Notes: generated by a model from the letters alone, not told the origin. A DNA stretch of 64,000 bases from Ceriagrion tenellum (GCA_963169105.1 OY720640.1:113570085-113634084), one strand, 5' to 3'; shown: positions 1 to 12,719, numbered from the stretch's first letter. Numbers and translations: made by a program.

Positions 1-840
1 TCAAGGGTAATCTGCGTTTTAAACTTTGAACTTGATTTTAAAGCGTTTTGAGTACAAGTTGCAGCTAAATGACGTGCAACTATCTGGAGAAGTGGGGCGG
101 ATTGTTGATTAATCCACCAAGCGACTGCTTGGAAACAAGAGGTCACCATTGCAGTGGTTCTGATAAGCTAAACAATAGGCTAGGCAACGTAGAGGTACTT
201 AATAAGCATTTTTTACGATTTTTGGATCTTACTGATTTTATAATAATTTATCCCTGAGTTCAACTGCAAAGTAGGTCTAAATTAAATTCATCAGCTCTGG
301 CCTTGTTATATGGAAGTGAAGGTTCACAGGAAGGAATGTTCTTTTCCGTTTAAAGATTTTGACATTCTAAAAAATATTGTATATTTGGCCTTCGTTTGCA
401 AATCATCAAATTTTATGATTTCAATTAATGCATGAATTTTTACATTCGTATACTATAATTCATATACGTGAAAACTTCAAAATATCTATTCTCTTTACGT
501 GCCCCTTTTCCCCAATTTCATAAATTAAACCTTAATCATTATCATCTCCTCCTAAAACAATGTGTGATTCAATGAAAAGTAAGGGATAATATACGTTAAA
601 GATGCTTTTAAAATACGTTGGTGTATGATGAACGGAAATATCATTTTCAATAATAAGTAGACATTTCAAGTTCAACTGTAAAGGCAAAGTCAAATTATTT
701 TGCAACAATGCTTAAGCGCAAAAACTTCTCTCCGCAAAATTATACATACATACTAATCACGCCGTTCCCTTCCGTGGTAGGTAGAGTCACCAATTTTCAC
801 TAATAAATAAATATATGTTCACTTAACTCTGCTTCAATAA
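1..840. other. AT-rich non-coding stretch
   Basis: I see no coding frame, RNA gene or clear repeat here. The open frames are short and look like chance. The base composition is that of the AT-rich background of the window. Confidence 0.6.
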
Positions 841-1015
841 TTTCCTCAATACTGACCTATCCTTGCAAACCTCTGTTGCCCCATTTACCCCCATACACTG
901 TTTCATACACGCCCTCCTATTTTTAAGACTCCTCATATTTCTTTTCCTAAGAATTTCCTCAATCACAACCTACTCCGCCTACCTCTACCTCTTACACCAT
1001 TCATTTCACTCTTAT
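841..1015 (-). pseudogene. possible LINE reverse transcriptase C-terminal fossil
   Basis: Read on the minus strand, a short stretch near 850-900 resembles the end of a non-LTR retrotransposon polyprotein: a basic segment, then Cys-rich residues, then a 'KDRSVLRKLL' pattern like the 'DRxxWR' motif that closes many LINE ORF2 proteins. Stops interrupt it upstream. It could be a copy related to the RTE-like fragments near 40 kb and 59.7 kb, but it is too short and decayed to be sure. Confidence 0.3.
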
Positions 1016-1089
1016 ATATCTGTTTGATCTAACTCTTATGCATCAATTTAGTTATAATCTGCAAAATTATTCTATACATTTTTACTTTT

Positions 1090-1740
1090 TTTTTGGATAC
1101 TCTAGGAATGCCAACTAATCTTGCTCGAGAGCCGCTCCGCAAAGGAAAGGAGGATGATAAGTCACAGCGTTTAAGGAGAGAAACTGCACAAATTCCATCT
1201 TTTTCGGTTGCCTGCTGCAATAATTATGCTGTTCATTGTCTAATTTCAGCCCGGCTTAACAATGGTCTTCATCAACAGGAAACGTCCCACTTGTTTCCCG
1301 AAACTCTTATATTTCTTGTTGGCTGAGGTTCTCCCTCTCAGCCTCAGTTCAACCTCTCCCCTCGACACTCCGCTCCCTTTACTTTCCCCCGAAAAACCTC
1401 TTTCCCCCCCTCACCCCCTCCCCAAGAGCTCCTCTCGCCACCCCTACTTCTCTAACTGCCAAGCCCTCGGTTTTTCACACGTTTCTCCTCACTCCAACCC
1501 CCACTCCGTTTCCCATATCCCCTCCCTCCCGCCTCACCTGCTTTTGCCGCTTCCAACCCTCCCCGACTCTTTATTCTGGAGAGACGACGACTTGAAGTAA
1601 GGCCCACAAAAACGAAGCGAAGGAACGCCTGCCATAAATTAGCTCCAAATGTTCTAGCGGTTGCCTCCCACCCGAGTTCAACTCTCACCTTTCCTCGCCC
1701 TGAAAACCAGCACTTGCTCTGCACCTTATAATTCGTTCAC
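1090..1740. other. GC-rich, pyrimidine-skewed island
   Basis: The plus strand is unusually rich in C and T with interspersed CpG, in contrast to the AT-rich flanks. Open frames here (for example 1262-1600 on plus and 1452-1724 on minus) are Pro/Ser/Leu-rich or their antisense Gly/Arg-rich counterparts, which suggests that composition and not selection keeps them open. I see no convincing splice-bounded exon. Similar islands recur through the window. Confidence 0.5.
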
Positions 1741-3552
1741 CTACTGGTTCTAACTCTGAATTTACCCTTTATCTCCCTCTAAGATAATTTCTTCTTTTCT
1801 TTTTCGTATCTACTCAAATGACCCAATCCTTGGATTGGTCATGCAAAGAAATATATTAATAATGCCATAATAAACCTGATGGCTTTTTTTAGCTACGAAC
1901 CGTGGAGTTTGGATAGTGTACTCATCTATTTCTGCAATTTCTTTCAAGAGATGGACGAAATAAATATTTGGAAAAACATGTTGGAATACAATATTTAAAA
2001 ATCAGTCATAAATAATTGTGATAGCATATTGCTTAATTAATCTCAAATACCATCATTAAAACTATTATTGTTTTTTGTTATAGACTTAAACGGATAAAAT
2101 AAAGCGATCCAAGGGTTCATTCTATGAAGGTTAGGTGAGGTTACAAAACAGACGTATTGGATTGTGATTGCCATTGCACACATAAGTCTCATCCGTCTTT
2201 TGAAATGTAAAATACTTATTTGCCTGAAAGAGTGCATGAATTATATTTCTTCTGGTTATGCTAAATCCTCTTTATCTGCGAATATGGTGCTTCATCGTAC
2301 GGTTCTATAGGCATTCCAAAGAGATATGCGGAATATGAAGGAATAGGGACAGAATGTAAGTAGATATTCTTTCTTCCCATGTTACGTGTCAAACTTAGAA
2401 TTCCGACAGTGTCGGCGACTTTTCGGTGTAATCTCGGACTTACATTAGTGAATCAATCGTAGTTCTCTGTCCGTTGGTTGGGAGGTTAAACTGTAAATCT
2501 CTCGGTACCTATTCTTAAGCGTAGGCTTACGCTAAGCCTTGTTTTATTCTCTTCAAAAACTTCCTCATGTTCAAACCGTAAACCCGTTTATTTTAAGTAC
2601 GCCCTATCTCTGCATTGGAAGACTCACAGTTTCCACTCGACCAAATTTCATCAAGCTCACTTCACTTCTGTCTAAGCCTTCATCATCTTCTCATCTTCAA
2701 TCCTGTACTTTATAATTCTAACCCTGTGCTCCCTATTTTTTGCTCTTTTGTTTTATTCGAATTGAAGATTGCTACGTGCCGTAAAAATTATATTGACCAA
2801 TTAACAGACTACTCAAACCGACCAAGCATACTCCGCAATGGAAACATGTGTGGTTTGAACTTCGTTAAATGACGTAAATTTTAAGTTCCGATAAAAAAAT
2901 TTAAAATTAAATGAATAAAAGTTGATTAAAATATTTATTAGTACATATATTTATGGAAAACTAGTTATGGTATCAAAAGGTCAATTCAATAGATAACCGT
3001 AAAAAATAAATTGAAAAGGTTTCTTTTTTAAAAATTTATTAAAATAGACACCAAATTTATATATGAGTACTTAGCTACTTCACTAAGATTATATTTAGAT
3101 TGCGAAGAAGGATATTTCATAATTTTTTTCTTCGTAATAACAAAGTACGCAAACCTAACACAATATTTGGACACTATAGGTAGCCTTTAAAATTTACATG
3201 TGATGAGGTCTCTTCTTAATTATGAACATTGCTCTGCCAGTATTGGTTTTACGTCTACGTTTATTATTACGTCTTCGTCTACGTTTCATGTCGTCTCATA
3301 AAATTAAAGCTAGATTACCTAAATATAGAGTAAATGTAAAGTTAAATAAAGTAAAATAAAGATAGGGTACCTGAAACTTTCATCTAAGCTAGATAGTTTT
3401 ACGAACGGAAACGGTTCAAGGAAAGCTCTAACCACTGTGGACTCTGTACTCACAATTCCTAGTAATGGTTAAAGTACACATCGTATTTTAACCAGTAATA
3501 GGTACTTTGTATTGTATTTTAACCAGTACTTTGTACTTTGGATCTTTTACTG
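1741..3552. other. AT-rich non-coding stretch
   Basis: No gene or classifiable repeat is visible. Just before the 90-bp duplication, a 15-base word (gtattttaaccagta) occurs twice about 31 bases apart at 3483 and 3514, so local slippage or duplication has occurred here more than once. Confidence 0.55.
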
Positions 3553-3732
3553 CAGTTATTTGAGTTAAAATGGTTAAGCTAATGCTTTCACTGTCACTTA
3601 TTAAAAAAGTCTGAAATCTTTCATATAACATCAAAGAGAAAACAGTTATTTGAGTTAAAATGGTTAAGCTAATGCTTTCACTGTCACTTATTAAAAAAGT
3701 CTGAAATCTTTCATATAACATCAAAGAGAAAA
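3553..3732. repeat. perfect tandem duplication, 2 x 90 bp
   Basis: Bases 3553-3642 and 3643-3732 are identical by eye over all 90 positions, both starting cagttatttgag. The unit is not low-complexity and does not resemble a known transposon end. The identity points to a recent duplication, or to an assembly duplication in single-copy sequence. The apparent minus-strand ORF at 3488-3724 is created by this duplication and is not a gene. Confidence 0.95.
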
Positions 3733-4209
3733 CTATGGTTTCTCATCTAGTTTTTCTATGATTAGCCTTGTAAGTGGATGTTTTGATGTGAGCTGCAACG
3801 GAGATTGCCCAGAATTCAGTAGAAAAAACGATTTTCAATTTGAACAAGAAAGCATGTATGAGCTTCTAATAAAACTTCTATAAGAAGCGTAAAATCCTGG
3901 TAAATTTATTGAAAAACAAAGAATAGGAATCATTTAACCAACATGTTAAAGTTAATAGGGATTTAATGCCGTCATTGGAATTAAAATACGGTATTTTCCA
4001 GCAAATGGCTCCGATATCTGGACAAATGTAGTCAATATTAATATATCTATGGAAAAGACTACTGTGTTCTCTGCAAATATTTTCTTGGAACAGAAAAATG
4101 AAGTCAGTACGAATATATTCGTGGAATAATCTGCGTATTTGGTACCTTATTTTTGACCTTTAATAAATTAGCCATTTAAACAGCGGAAGCAGGATTAAAA
4201 AAAAAATTT
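3733..4209. other. AT-rich non-coding stretch
   Basis: Nothing recognisable beyond the background. Confidence 0.55.
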
Positions 4210-4690
4210 AATGCGTAATTTTGTATTCGTTTTGACTCACGTAGGCCATACCGACCTTAAACATGGTGGGGGCTGGCTTGGACGGTTTCGCGGGGAAGGT
4301 AACAAGAAAAGGCTTTGCTCCTTTGTAAAATTCCCCATCCCTCCTTCCACACAGTGTGGCGCGCGTGAGAAGCTAACCACACCACATCCTTCTCCTCCTC
4401 CGTCCCTCCCTCCAGTGGAAAAGCGCTCAAATTAACCCGCGGGATCCCATTTGCACCCCGCCACTGCGCACAAACGAATGTATATTTTTCCCCCGACCGC
4501 AAATTACGGGCATTCGTCCTGGTTCTGTGGGGAGTGGTGAAAGGCTGTAGGAAAGAGGGTTCAGGTGGCTGGAAGGAGGCAGGAAGGCCGATGACGCCGT
4601 GCCATAGTGTGTGACCACCCGTATAGGGAAGCACGGGAGGGTATAAGAAACCTGGAACAATGCTTGAAGAGGGCGTGACACCGAAGGAAG
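4210..4690. other. GC-rich island
   Basis: This is a mixed purine-rich and pyrimidine-rich CpG-containing stretch. Overlapping open frames on both strands (4211-4435 plus, 4257-4634 minus) are mutually incompatible, and neither resembles a known protein. I read them as compositional. Confidence 0.5.
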
Positions 4691-6200
4691 AAAATTCTTT
4701 ACCTTTACCCTACAAAGCCGCTTATTAAGTGAATGTAAATGCGCGGACTCCTATGATATTAGTGATCTAAAAGAATAAAAACGGGTACGTTATAGGCCAC
4801 GGCTCGTACATTGACGGAAAATGCACAGCCTTTACATTTTCCTTGTGATTAGCATTGAAACCTGGCGGCATATGGATATGTATGTGACTTCGACCGGTGA
4901 TCTAAAGAATGAATAATAATTTAATTTTATTTGGCATGTTAACATTTATATTATGTTTAATATTGTTGCTGTTGATAGAGGTTACAGAAAAGGGCAACCT
5001 GTGATTTTTGTTTTTGTTGGGTGATGAAAAATCAAAATTTATGATCTTGAAGTTCATATTATGGTCGGATTGCGAATAATAGCCATTTCATATGTACCCT
5101 TTTTGTAAAAGTAATAGGCTACCTTCCTTATGTCAATGTTCTGTATACTCTTATGTGTAATACATGGTGTTTATTTTAATTGCGGTCATATGGCTAAGAA
5201 CATATACAAGTAATAGCTATAAAAATATAGAGGCACCAAAAAACAATGGCAATTCTTAGTTTCAAATGGAGTTGTTACTATTTAAGCGATCATTTACTGT
5301 GACACTTCCATTTTTAAACACTTGTTCTGACATCAAGAAAATAGTCTGCTCCAAGTACCCATAAATTTTATTCAAAACTTTTGCATGGTCATCATATATT
5401 TTTGACATTTACTTTTCGTAGATCGCAACCATTCTCTATTTCATTTATTCAATGTTGCAAAGTATTAAGATATTGTCACTCGAAGGTTATTGAGTTATAT
5501 ACGACATATTACCATAAAGTAATTACCACTCTGTTGACACCTTTCTCCGGGAGGATTAAAAGTACTATTAATTACTATATTTTGAGTGTAATACTAACTG
5601 TTGAGCATACGAACTTAAAGATAGTACGTGGAAAACAAACCAATTTCATTTTACATTTACGCATCATGACATTGTTTTATTAGGGTCGACTCTTACCCAC
5701 CCATTGTTCGATATGAGGCAGTGCATTCTGTGAAATGCGATCTCTTCAAAGCAATGAGATATGTCGCGTATTTTGTGGGACAAAATCCACCATAGCAATG
5801 CATCGTTGGAATTTGAGTATGGCACAGCCGACGGTTACGGAGTGAGGAGGAGGATTGGGGGGGTATCTGGTGACACAGGGTGTGGGTTTAGCAGGCACTT
5901 AGCAACCAGGGCATTATAACGGCTGAAGAACACAGAAGGTGGCGATGTTGAATCGGGGAAGCGTATCCTAGTCTGTTTTCGAGATAGGAAAACAAGGAGC
6001 AAACAAACAGTGCCACCGTCATTAGCATGAGAATTAATTGCCTCTCGCCTGATGATTGCTTCTGACGGCGGAGGAAAAACCGGATCCCCTAACACCCACG
6101 CTAAATCAGTCTTTCCCCATTTAACTCCGCAGCAGTAAAGCTATTCCCCTCTGTTGTAGTGCGTGAAAAAATAACACGGATTAATTGAATTCCACTTTCC
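4691..6200. other. non-coding stretch
   Basis: No gene is seen. A moderately GC-richer patch lies at about 5820-6130 and contains a minus-strand open frame (5835-6095) with no recognisable domain. Confidence 0.5.
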
Positions 6201-7130
6201 ATTTTATGTTGTTGGACAGGTAGTCATAGGCAAGCCACCAAATTTTTAACCGTTTTAAATTCCTTACACCCACGTATCAATTTTACCATGGAATCTGAAT
6301 CAAACGGTAATTTAAATTTTCTTGACTTAAGTATCTCAACTTCAAATAATCTCCACCAATTTGCAATACACCGCAAACCAACTTATACAGACCACGTTAT
6401 ACCGTTTGATTCGTGCCACCCGTGGCCTCATAAAACTGCAGCGTTCAACCATATGATCCAGCGAGCTTTAAATATCCCTCTTTCTAGGGATAATTTTGAA
6501 AAAGAATTAAATATAATTAGACAAATCGCTAAATATAATGGTTATGAAGGAAATCTTGTAAATAAAATATTAAATAAGAAATTAGATTATAGGGCATTAA
6601 AAGACATTTCACTATTGCAACCAGTCAAAGATAAAAAACTTAAATGGGTAAAGCTGCCTTACTTGGGAAAAATGTCTTACGATGCAGTTAAATCATTCCC
6701 TAAAGACAAATACAGAGTGATTTTTTACACACCAAGAACTCTGGGAACAATATTCAATAATGCCAAAGATCCTTTTGACCCCCTGCTAAAATCGGGGGTT
6801 TATGAACTTAAGTGTGACACATGTGGTAGTGTTTATGTCGGTCAAACTGGGAGAAATTTTTTAACTCGGGTGTCGGAACACAAAAGGTGTTTGGTCAACA
6901 GCGACCCTAAGTCTTATTTCGCCAAACATCTAATGGAAGAATCTCACCACTCCACATTTAATGTGAAAATCCTCCATTCCCTGGATGAAGGACACCGCTT
7001 AAATGTTTCGGAACAGTGGGATATAGTCTAAAAGGAAACGAAAGAAAATGAACTTATTAAATGAGAATGAATTTGTTTGCCAATCTCCTATTTTTGACTC
7101 CATTGTTAAATAACTTTACCTCCTCCAACA
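6201..7130 (+). pseudogene. Penelope-like element: RT thumb plus GIY-YIG endonuclease, 5'-truncated fossil
   Basis: Penelope-like elements (PLEs) encode one protein with a telomerase-like reverse transcriptase followed by a GIY-YIG endonuclease. Homology starts at 6201 with residues that in PLEs lie just after the catalytic YVDD motif, so the RT palm is lost. The open frame continues through the ATG at 6288 to the stop at 7029-7031. Numbered from that ATG, the PLE signature 'FLDLSI...HRKPTYTDHVIP...SCHP' lies at about residues 11-45. The endonuclease follows with GVY at 170-172, VYVGQTG at 182-188, a CxxC pair (Cys176, Cys179) and conserved Arg194. Glu242 may be the catalytic glutamate. A stop codon and then a one-base frameshift break the C-terminal tail, whose remnant runs to about 7113. 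The ATG is internal to the original protein and is not a true start. The type of element is clear; the exact clade is not. Confidence 0.9.
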
Positions 7131-7261
7131 AACCACCCTGTCCCCTCACACCACCCCCCCTTTCCATTTTCTCCCACTTGTCCTTCTATCCTTTTCCCAG
7201 TGTGACGCAAATATGGTGTTTCACGAATTATATAAGCTCATATCTGTTTATGTACTATTAG

Positions 7262-7308
7262 TCTTGCCTAATGATGACTGCTAGTCAGTCAAAACACGTG
7301 TAGCAAGA
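7262..7308 (+). ncRNA. decayed hammerhead ribozyme of the Penelope-like element
   Basis: PLEs carry minimal type I hammerhead ribozymes in their terminal repeats. Here TCTTGC (7262-7267) pairs perfectly with GCAAGA (7303-7308) as stem I. Between them lie a TGATGA core box (7272-7277), a stem-loop ACTG/CAGT (stem II), a position where GAAA is expected but AAAA is found, a CAC/GTG stem III and a GTA cleavage triplet. The order and spacing fit a hammerhead. The first core box lacks its usual preceding C and the GAAA box is mutated, so self-cleavage is unlikely. Its place about 150 bases after the PLE coding tail supports the assignment. Confidence 0.7.
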
Positions 7309-7320
7309 GGTGGAAATTAA

Positions 7321-8480
7321 ATTAGTAGACAGTACGAAATCATTTGAGCTTCATTACGGATTAGTTGTTCAAAAAAAATCCCATTTCAAATTATCATGAC
7401 CATACTAATATTTCCTCAACTCATTGTCTTGTTTACAGAAAGTCATCTGTATGCAGAATTTTATTGCTCTAAATGTTTTTCTCATAATATCACGGTAGTA
7501 TGTTGCGCATATATGATTTTTCTATTCTATTATACGTATTTTTAACCATTTTCTCTTCGATATTGGCGATTGAAGATCCACATAACATAGTGTGTTCCAT
7601 AATTCCTTACTTTTTCTTTTTTTCCATTATTGATTAATTATTTGTCTGCGATACTCTTTGTCATCTTCACTTGGTTTTCCAACTTTTTTGAAGCTTTTTA
7701 GCAACCAATCGGCATATTTTTCTTTCCATTTTTTAATGGTTTAAAGTTAGGGCACATTTTCAAGGACTATAATATTCTGGTGGTTGTAGGGCTTATGTGC
7801 TCCGAAGACCCCAAAAGTTGAACTAGCGGTAGCAATATTCCTGGTTGGGACCACTCGTGCAAGATAGGTCGTAGACGAAGAGACAGACAGATGATAGTCT
7901 GCACAGCGTCTGATTCTCAGTGAGGCGGCTGCCTAAGGCAACTGACCCCAGTAGGATGGCCTCTTCTGCGATAGTATCACGTACGAAATTATTGCGACTC
8001 AATTAGAAACCTTGAAATTTAACATTTCCGCCAATAAAAATTTTAGTTTACGATTAAAATGAATTTTCCCTATTTTACTCATATGGTCACCTGAAGTACT
8101 CATAAAAATACTTAAGTGAGCGTGACTTTGAACGACGCAGTGTAATCAAGTTAATTGTGAGAAAGGTCGCGGTTGCTCCTGCTGAGCGTCATACACTGAG
8201 CGCATCAGGGTGTAACCATACGGCTACGGTGGGTGGAAATGGGTTATTATAGAAATAGATAACCTTGCAACTACGAGGTGAGACATCTGTAGGAGGCAAA
8301 GTGATATGATTCACCAAAATTTGAGATATTACGATAAGATCAGTCGAAATACCTACCTACCAGCTGATTGAGTGCCTAAATGAAAATAGACAAGGTATAC
8401 TATGAAATAATAAATGATTCTTTAAACGATTTGAACAACGAAGTGGAGTTCAATACATTATTTCGCTCAAACAGCCTGAG
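7321..8480. other. mostly AT-rich stretch with a possible SINE-like patch
   Basis: Most of this shows nothing. At 7838-7970 there is a moderately GC-rich stretch ending in 'cagtaggatggc', an end motif also seen at 26811-26822 ('tagtaggatggc'). This may mark two copies of one short interspersed repeat, but the shared part is too short for a firm call. Confidence 0.35.
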
Positions 8481-9200
8481 TGGAACCACACCAAAAGATC
8501 AAACTAAGTCGCAGCAGAAAATACGGCGGATACACGCGTCGATGTCATCAGAATTGTTCCCTCGCGTAACAATCGTCTTTGCTCCTCCCAATCATCGCCC
8601 CTCACAGGGGACCACCACAATCTCAAGATCTCTTTTATTTCTTCCACTATCCACATTTTACGTAGAATCCGCTCGAGGCAGATTGTCGTTTAAGGAATTG
8701 CAGTTAGTTGGTTTCGAGGTGGGTGGGGCGAATGGTACGTGGGAGGGTTTGAGGGGATGGGGGTGAATGAAAAAGTTTCCTATCCCATTTCATGTTGGGT
8801 GGGTGAGGGGGTTATTCCACCAGCTTTCTCCACGGTAGTGTTTCTGTATTTTTGGAGGAAGGGACTTTGGATGAGGAATTGTTTGGAGGTAAATGAGTCA
8901 GGAGAGGGGGATGTGGAAAATATGAAAATAAGGGCATTCGCTCGAGTTTTCCCGGAGTTCGGATAAGAGTTTTGGATTGGTGTTTTTGTGTTTATTTGGA
9001 GAGGGTAGTGGGGGGTGAAGGGGAAAGAATAGAGGGGGTAATGACAACGGAACGGAAGGAAAGCTGTTGTTTCATAGCTTTCATTGGCCTTGGATAGATA
9101 CGTCCCGCCTCCGCGGGCTCTCATTTGCAAAGCGGATTGCCTTCACGTGCCTCATCTCGTCCCAAAGTCCACGAGTGGGAGAATTTCTCCACTGAAGAAT
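8481..9200. other. GC-rich island, purine-skewed on plus
   Basis: The plus strand is G/A-rich between about 8700 and 9060, the mirror image of the pyrimidine-rich islands elsewhere. Overlapping frames on both strands (8380-8766 and 8739-8966 plus, 8780-9130 minus) lack any domain I recognise. Confidence 0.45.
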
Positions 9201-12200
9201 TCTGTTTTGATAAGTTTATATAAGCATAGCGTTCCAAATTGACGCACTCTGCCTTGATTTGCATTTCTCTATACCTTTTTGAATTGGAAGTATCTCATTA
9301 TTTGTTATTCAAGGACAAGTCTTGCGTTTCGATCATAATCTGTTGGTAAACTTTGGCATTTGAAAGTTTTCTTCATCAGCTACCCTCCTATTAAAATACA
9401 ATAAAAATATTCAATTCATTTCAGATGGTAACAAAGTCTTTTTATAGAATAATATAATGTCCAATAGAAATATAACTGCTCTTGTCTTTAATGATATTAT
9501 GGACATTTTGTTATGTTCCTACTGTGGGCCAACATTTGAGCTATGCTCTCAAATCCAAAGTGATGAATATGCCAAACTCGTTAGAGGTGTGTATCTCGAT
9601 AACATAAATCAAGCTATGTATTTTTTCCCATTTTGAATGGAATCCTCGTAATTATTGATCCGCAACCGTAACAAATTGGGCATAAATCAAATTAGTATTT
9701 GAAAACCCTACTTTATAGAGGGTTAAATATGGAAAATGGCCAAAAATCTGCACAGAAAAGGTTAAGATAACCATAAATATACACAAAAACAAACCTGCCA
9801 TTTTTAAATTGGCAGTCATTTCGGCCTATTCCTTTAAAAAATCAGTTAGGTTCTTTTAGCGATCACCGATGTGAGGAATGAGAAGTATTTGATGATGCGA
9901 TATGTAAAGTACCTACCTATAAGGATATCTTACTAAATATGTAACTCATATTTCAGTAAATTACTTATCTATCATTATTTCCCAATACAAAGGTGTTTTT
10001 GTTACTAAATTGGTGTACGATGGTCTTTTCTTTTAATTTCTCGCAGCACCGGGTTATACTTTGATACAGCCTGCTGAGAAGCAGTTTGATCATTCTTTTT
10101 AACTAAAATAGTATTTTTCATGCGAAGATGTATTTATGGAGGATCGAAGTAGAATGCCTATTTTTACATTATTATCTTTATTTATAACTGCCATTATCTT
10201 GTTTAAGTATTTACTAAGTATTAGTTACGGAGCAGGTAATGTGTATAGCACATTTTTGGAAGCTTAGTTTTATAAATCGTACGTGCCTCAAGCGTTAATG
10301 GGGATTAGTTACTACTTATCATTATCCGTGAACTTATGAGAATATGAAAGTGAATTTTAGCAGATAAGAATTGAATATCTATCACAAATGTAATACTTGC
10401 ATGAGTCAGTAGTTTCGTATTTACTTTTCTGAGTTGTCTAGCCCGGATTATGACGAGGAAACTTCAAGATGTTCATCTCCAATGGGTTTTGCATAAGTTA
10501 AAATCGAGCACCGGAAAACCATTATTGTTGTCAGTCATCTAGAGCTCATAGGACGTACATCCTGTCAATTTTGCAAATCGTTTGCTTATAACCTTAGACA
10601 GCAGCAATAAAGCTTTGTAAGACGCTTGCAAATTGTTGTGACGAGAATTTAGAGTCTAAACAAATCAGTAATATAATCAATCGATTCAATTTTATTTATG
10701 TTGCTAAATTAGTGATCAATTTGTGAGAATGGTGTAACGTACATTTTTATGATTGAATGTATGTTACAATAATGTGAAAAACTGATTATACCAGGACTAA
10801 AGATAAGTTTGAGTATAATATTGCAAACCGAAAATTGCACCTGGATGAAGAAGCTATTGTATAACAGATAAGTGGACGTGATAAGAAAGCCCCCTGTCTC
10901 GAAACTATGAATAGAACATGAGAATTCCTTCTTTTTTTATTTTATTTTGTCTCATTCTGCGGTTGTAGTAGAATCTGTGATTAATTTATGGTCCTGAATT
11001 TGAAATTGCCTCTTTCTTCAGATTTTTTCATAGATATAAAAGATATAATTAATTTTAATGCGTTCCACTCCAATGGGTTTATTTTTAAGTAATTTTAGTT
11101 TAAAAGGCCTTAATTTACATTTTCGAGCGTTTTTTTGTTCTCATTGCAATGACTAAGAACTTATTAGGTCCTAAAAAAGTGTTTCAAAGGCAGAAGAATA
11201 TATTGGTACTTGTAGTTCATATTACGCTTTTGCATAGAAAAATATGTATGCATTTATGATGTTTTGATGAGCGACCACGAGTCATAGGCAGACAGTTGAG
11301 GAAGACTTTTAATACTTTCCATTCTTACTGGAGTTACTGACTACTTTTCCTGGGTGGACACTTTTTGCATTATATTCTTTAATTTTTATCTCCCAAAGTT
11401 ACTCCATCTATTACAGTCATTATGTGCCTCGCAATTCATGGCTAATATTCTTTTAATGCTAGTCCTCCAGCCAACCACCTGCATTTTCTCTGCCTTTACA
11501 CTCCAGATAGGCTTAATTTTCGTCTTTAATTGCCCACCTTTTTATCCAACCTGTTCATTTTAACTGAACTAAGGGAAGATCCGCCGTTGGGTAGGTGGCA
11601 AGGAATAATTTTCAACTACCGCGGCATAATTTCATTTGAATGGATCCACTCCCACGTCCGAAATGAAATTATTCCAGACGTTATTACCGCTCTAGGGGAA
11701 GTAAGGAGCAAGACGGGGTAACACACGAAGAGTCCAGGACGTTGGTAGAGGGAGACAAATTTGTCATGAACAAAATGAATTATCGAGCTAATTCTAACTT
11801 TTTAAGGGAACTCCGTGGCTCCTTTGGCCAGTTAGTGGAAAATATATCGTGAGAGGTTTATTGAAGAGAACGAAAAGGAATTCGTGAAGTAGAAGGCGTT
11901 GGGCGTGTAATATTTATAAAGAAATTGCCAGAGGTTTACCATCGAATAAATGGTTGTTCCGCGAACAGTCCGGAAGTCCGGACCTTATTATCCCGATCTT
12001 GTTTGAAATCAACGTATAATTTGCCTCCTTTCACTTGGTCTAAGATTCCTATCAAACTTTTCCCTCTTTCCTTTTTACCCAACTTTTTTTCATACCCATT
12101 TCCGCAATCCACTATCGTGGAATTTTAATGGTGGAACTTTAGTTGCTCAAAAGACCCATTTTAGCACTACAACCCATTACTTGCGCTCTAGCTCCTCACG

Positions 12201-12691
12201 GATGAGTTAGGTAGACCCTACTTTTGCCTATCAGAGTTGCAGAGGTCGCAACCCTTCGCTTCCAACCTCTTCATACAGTTATTTTTAATTACATATCATT
12301 AATTATTCATAGTATTCAAATTGATACAGCCACATGTATCGATACAATAATGCGAATCAGGGGAGATGAACTCTACGCCCTCTTTAGATAGCAAAATAAA
12401 AAGAGTTAAATTTAGGTATATTAACCCTTGCAAAGGATTCCATTTGGGTTGAGTGAGTGTATGTCACTAGTAGTCACTGGCGAGGAAACTCATTCCAGCA
12501 CAGGAGGGTATTCTGGTTGATAGGTTGTGGTTGGTCTCTGTTGTGGAATTTCGATTCCCGCAAACCAACACATCAATTGTTGTGTTTTATTTACGAGTGG
12601 TGACAGTTTTTAAGGCAATTGGAGACTTTTTATTTTGTTACAATGATGCGAGTTAATACAAATAAAGAAATTAGATAAATACTGTATAAAT
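9201..12691. other. AT-rich non-coding stretch
   Basis: No gene is seen. At about 11611-11675, ataatttcattt and its exact complement aaatgaaattat form a small inverted repeat around about 24 bases. I found nothing else of note. Confidence 0.55.
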
Positions 12692-12719
12692 CCTCCTGAG
12701 CCACTGGCTCGTCAGGAGG
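12692..12719. repeat. short GC-rich hairpin
   Basis: CCTCCTGAGCC pairs with GGCTC-gt-CAGGAGG around a 3-base loop, with one two-base bulge. It stands out in a strongly AT-rich region. It could be a transposon sub-terminal hairpin, such as those near Helitron 3' ends, but it lacks a CTRR end directly after it. Its function is unknown. Confidence 0.6.

Noticed and set aside
1262..1600. 112-codon plus-strand frame
   Set aside because: Pro/Ser/Leu-rich, in a C/T-skewed island, with no splice-bounded structure or known domain.
2301..2346. Possible micro-exon between tatag and GTAAGT
   Set aside because: Only 46-47 bases, a weak pyrimidine tract and no neighbouring exon. Chance splice-like words are common.
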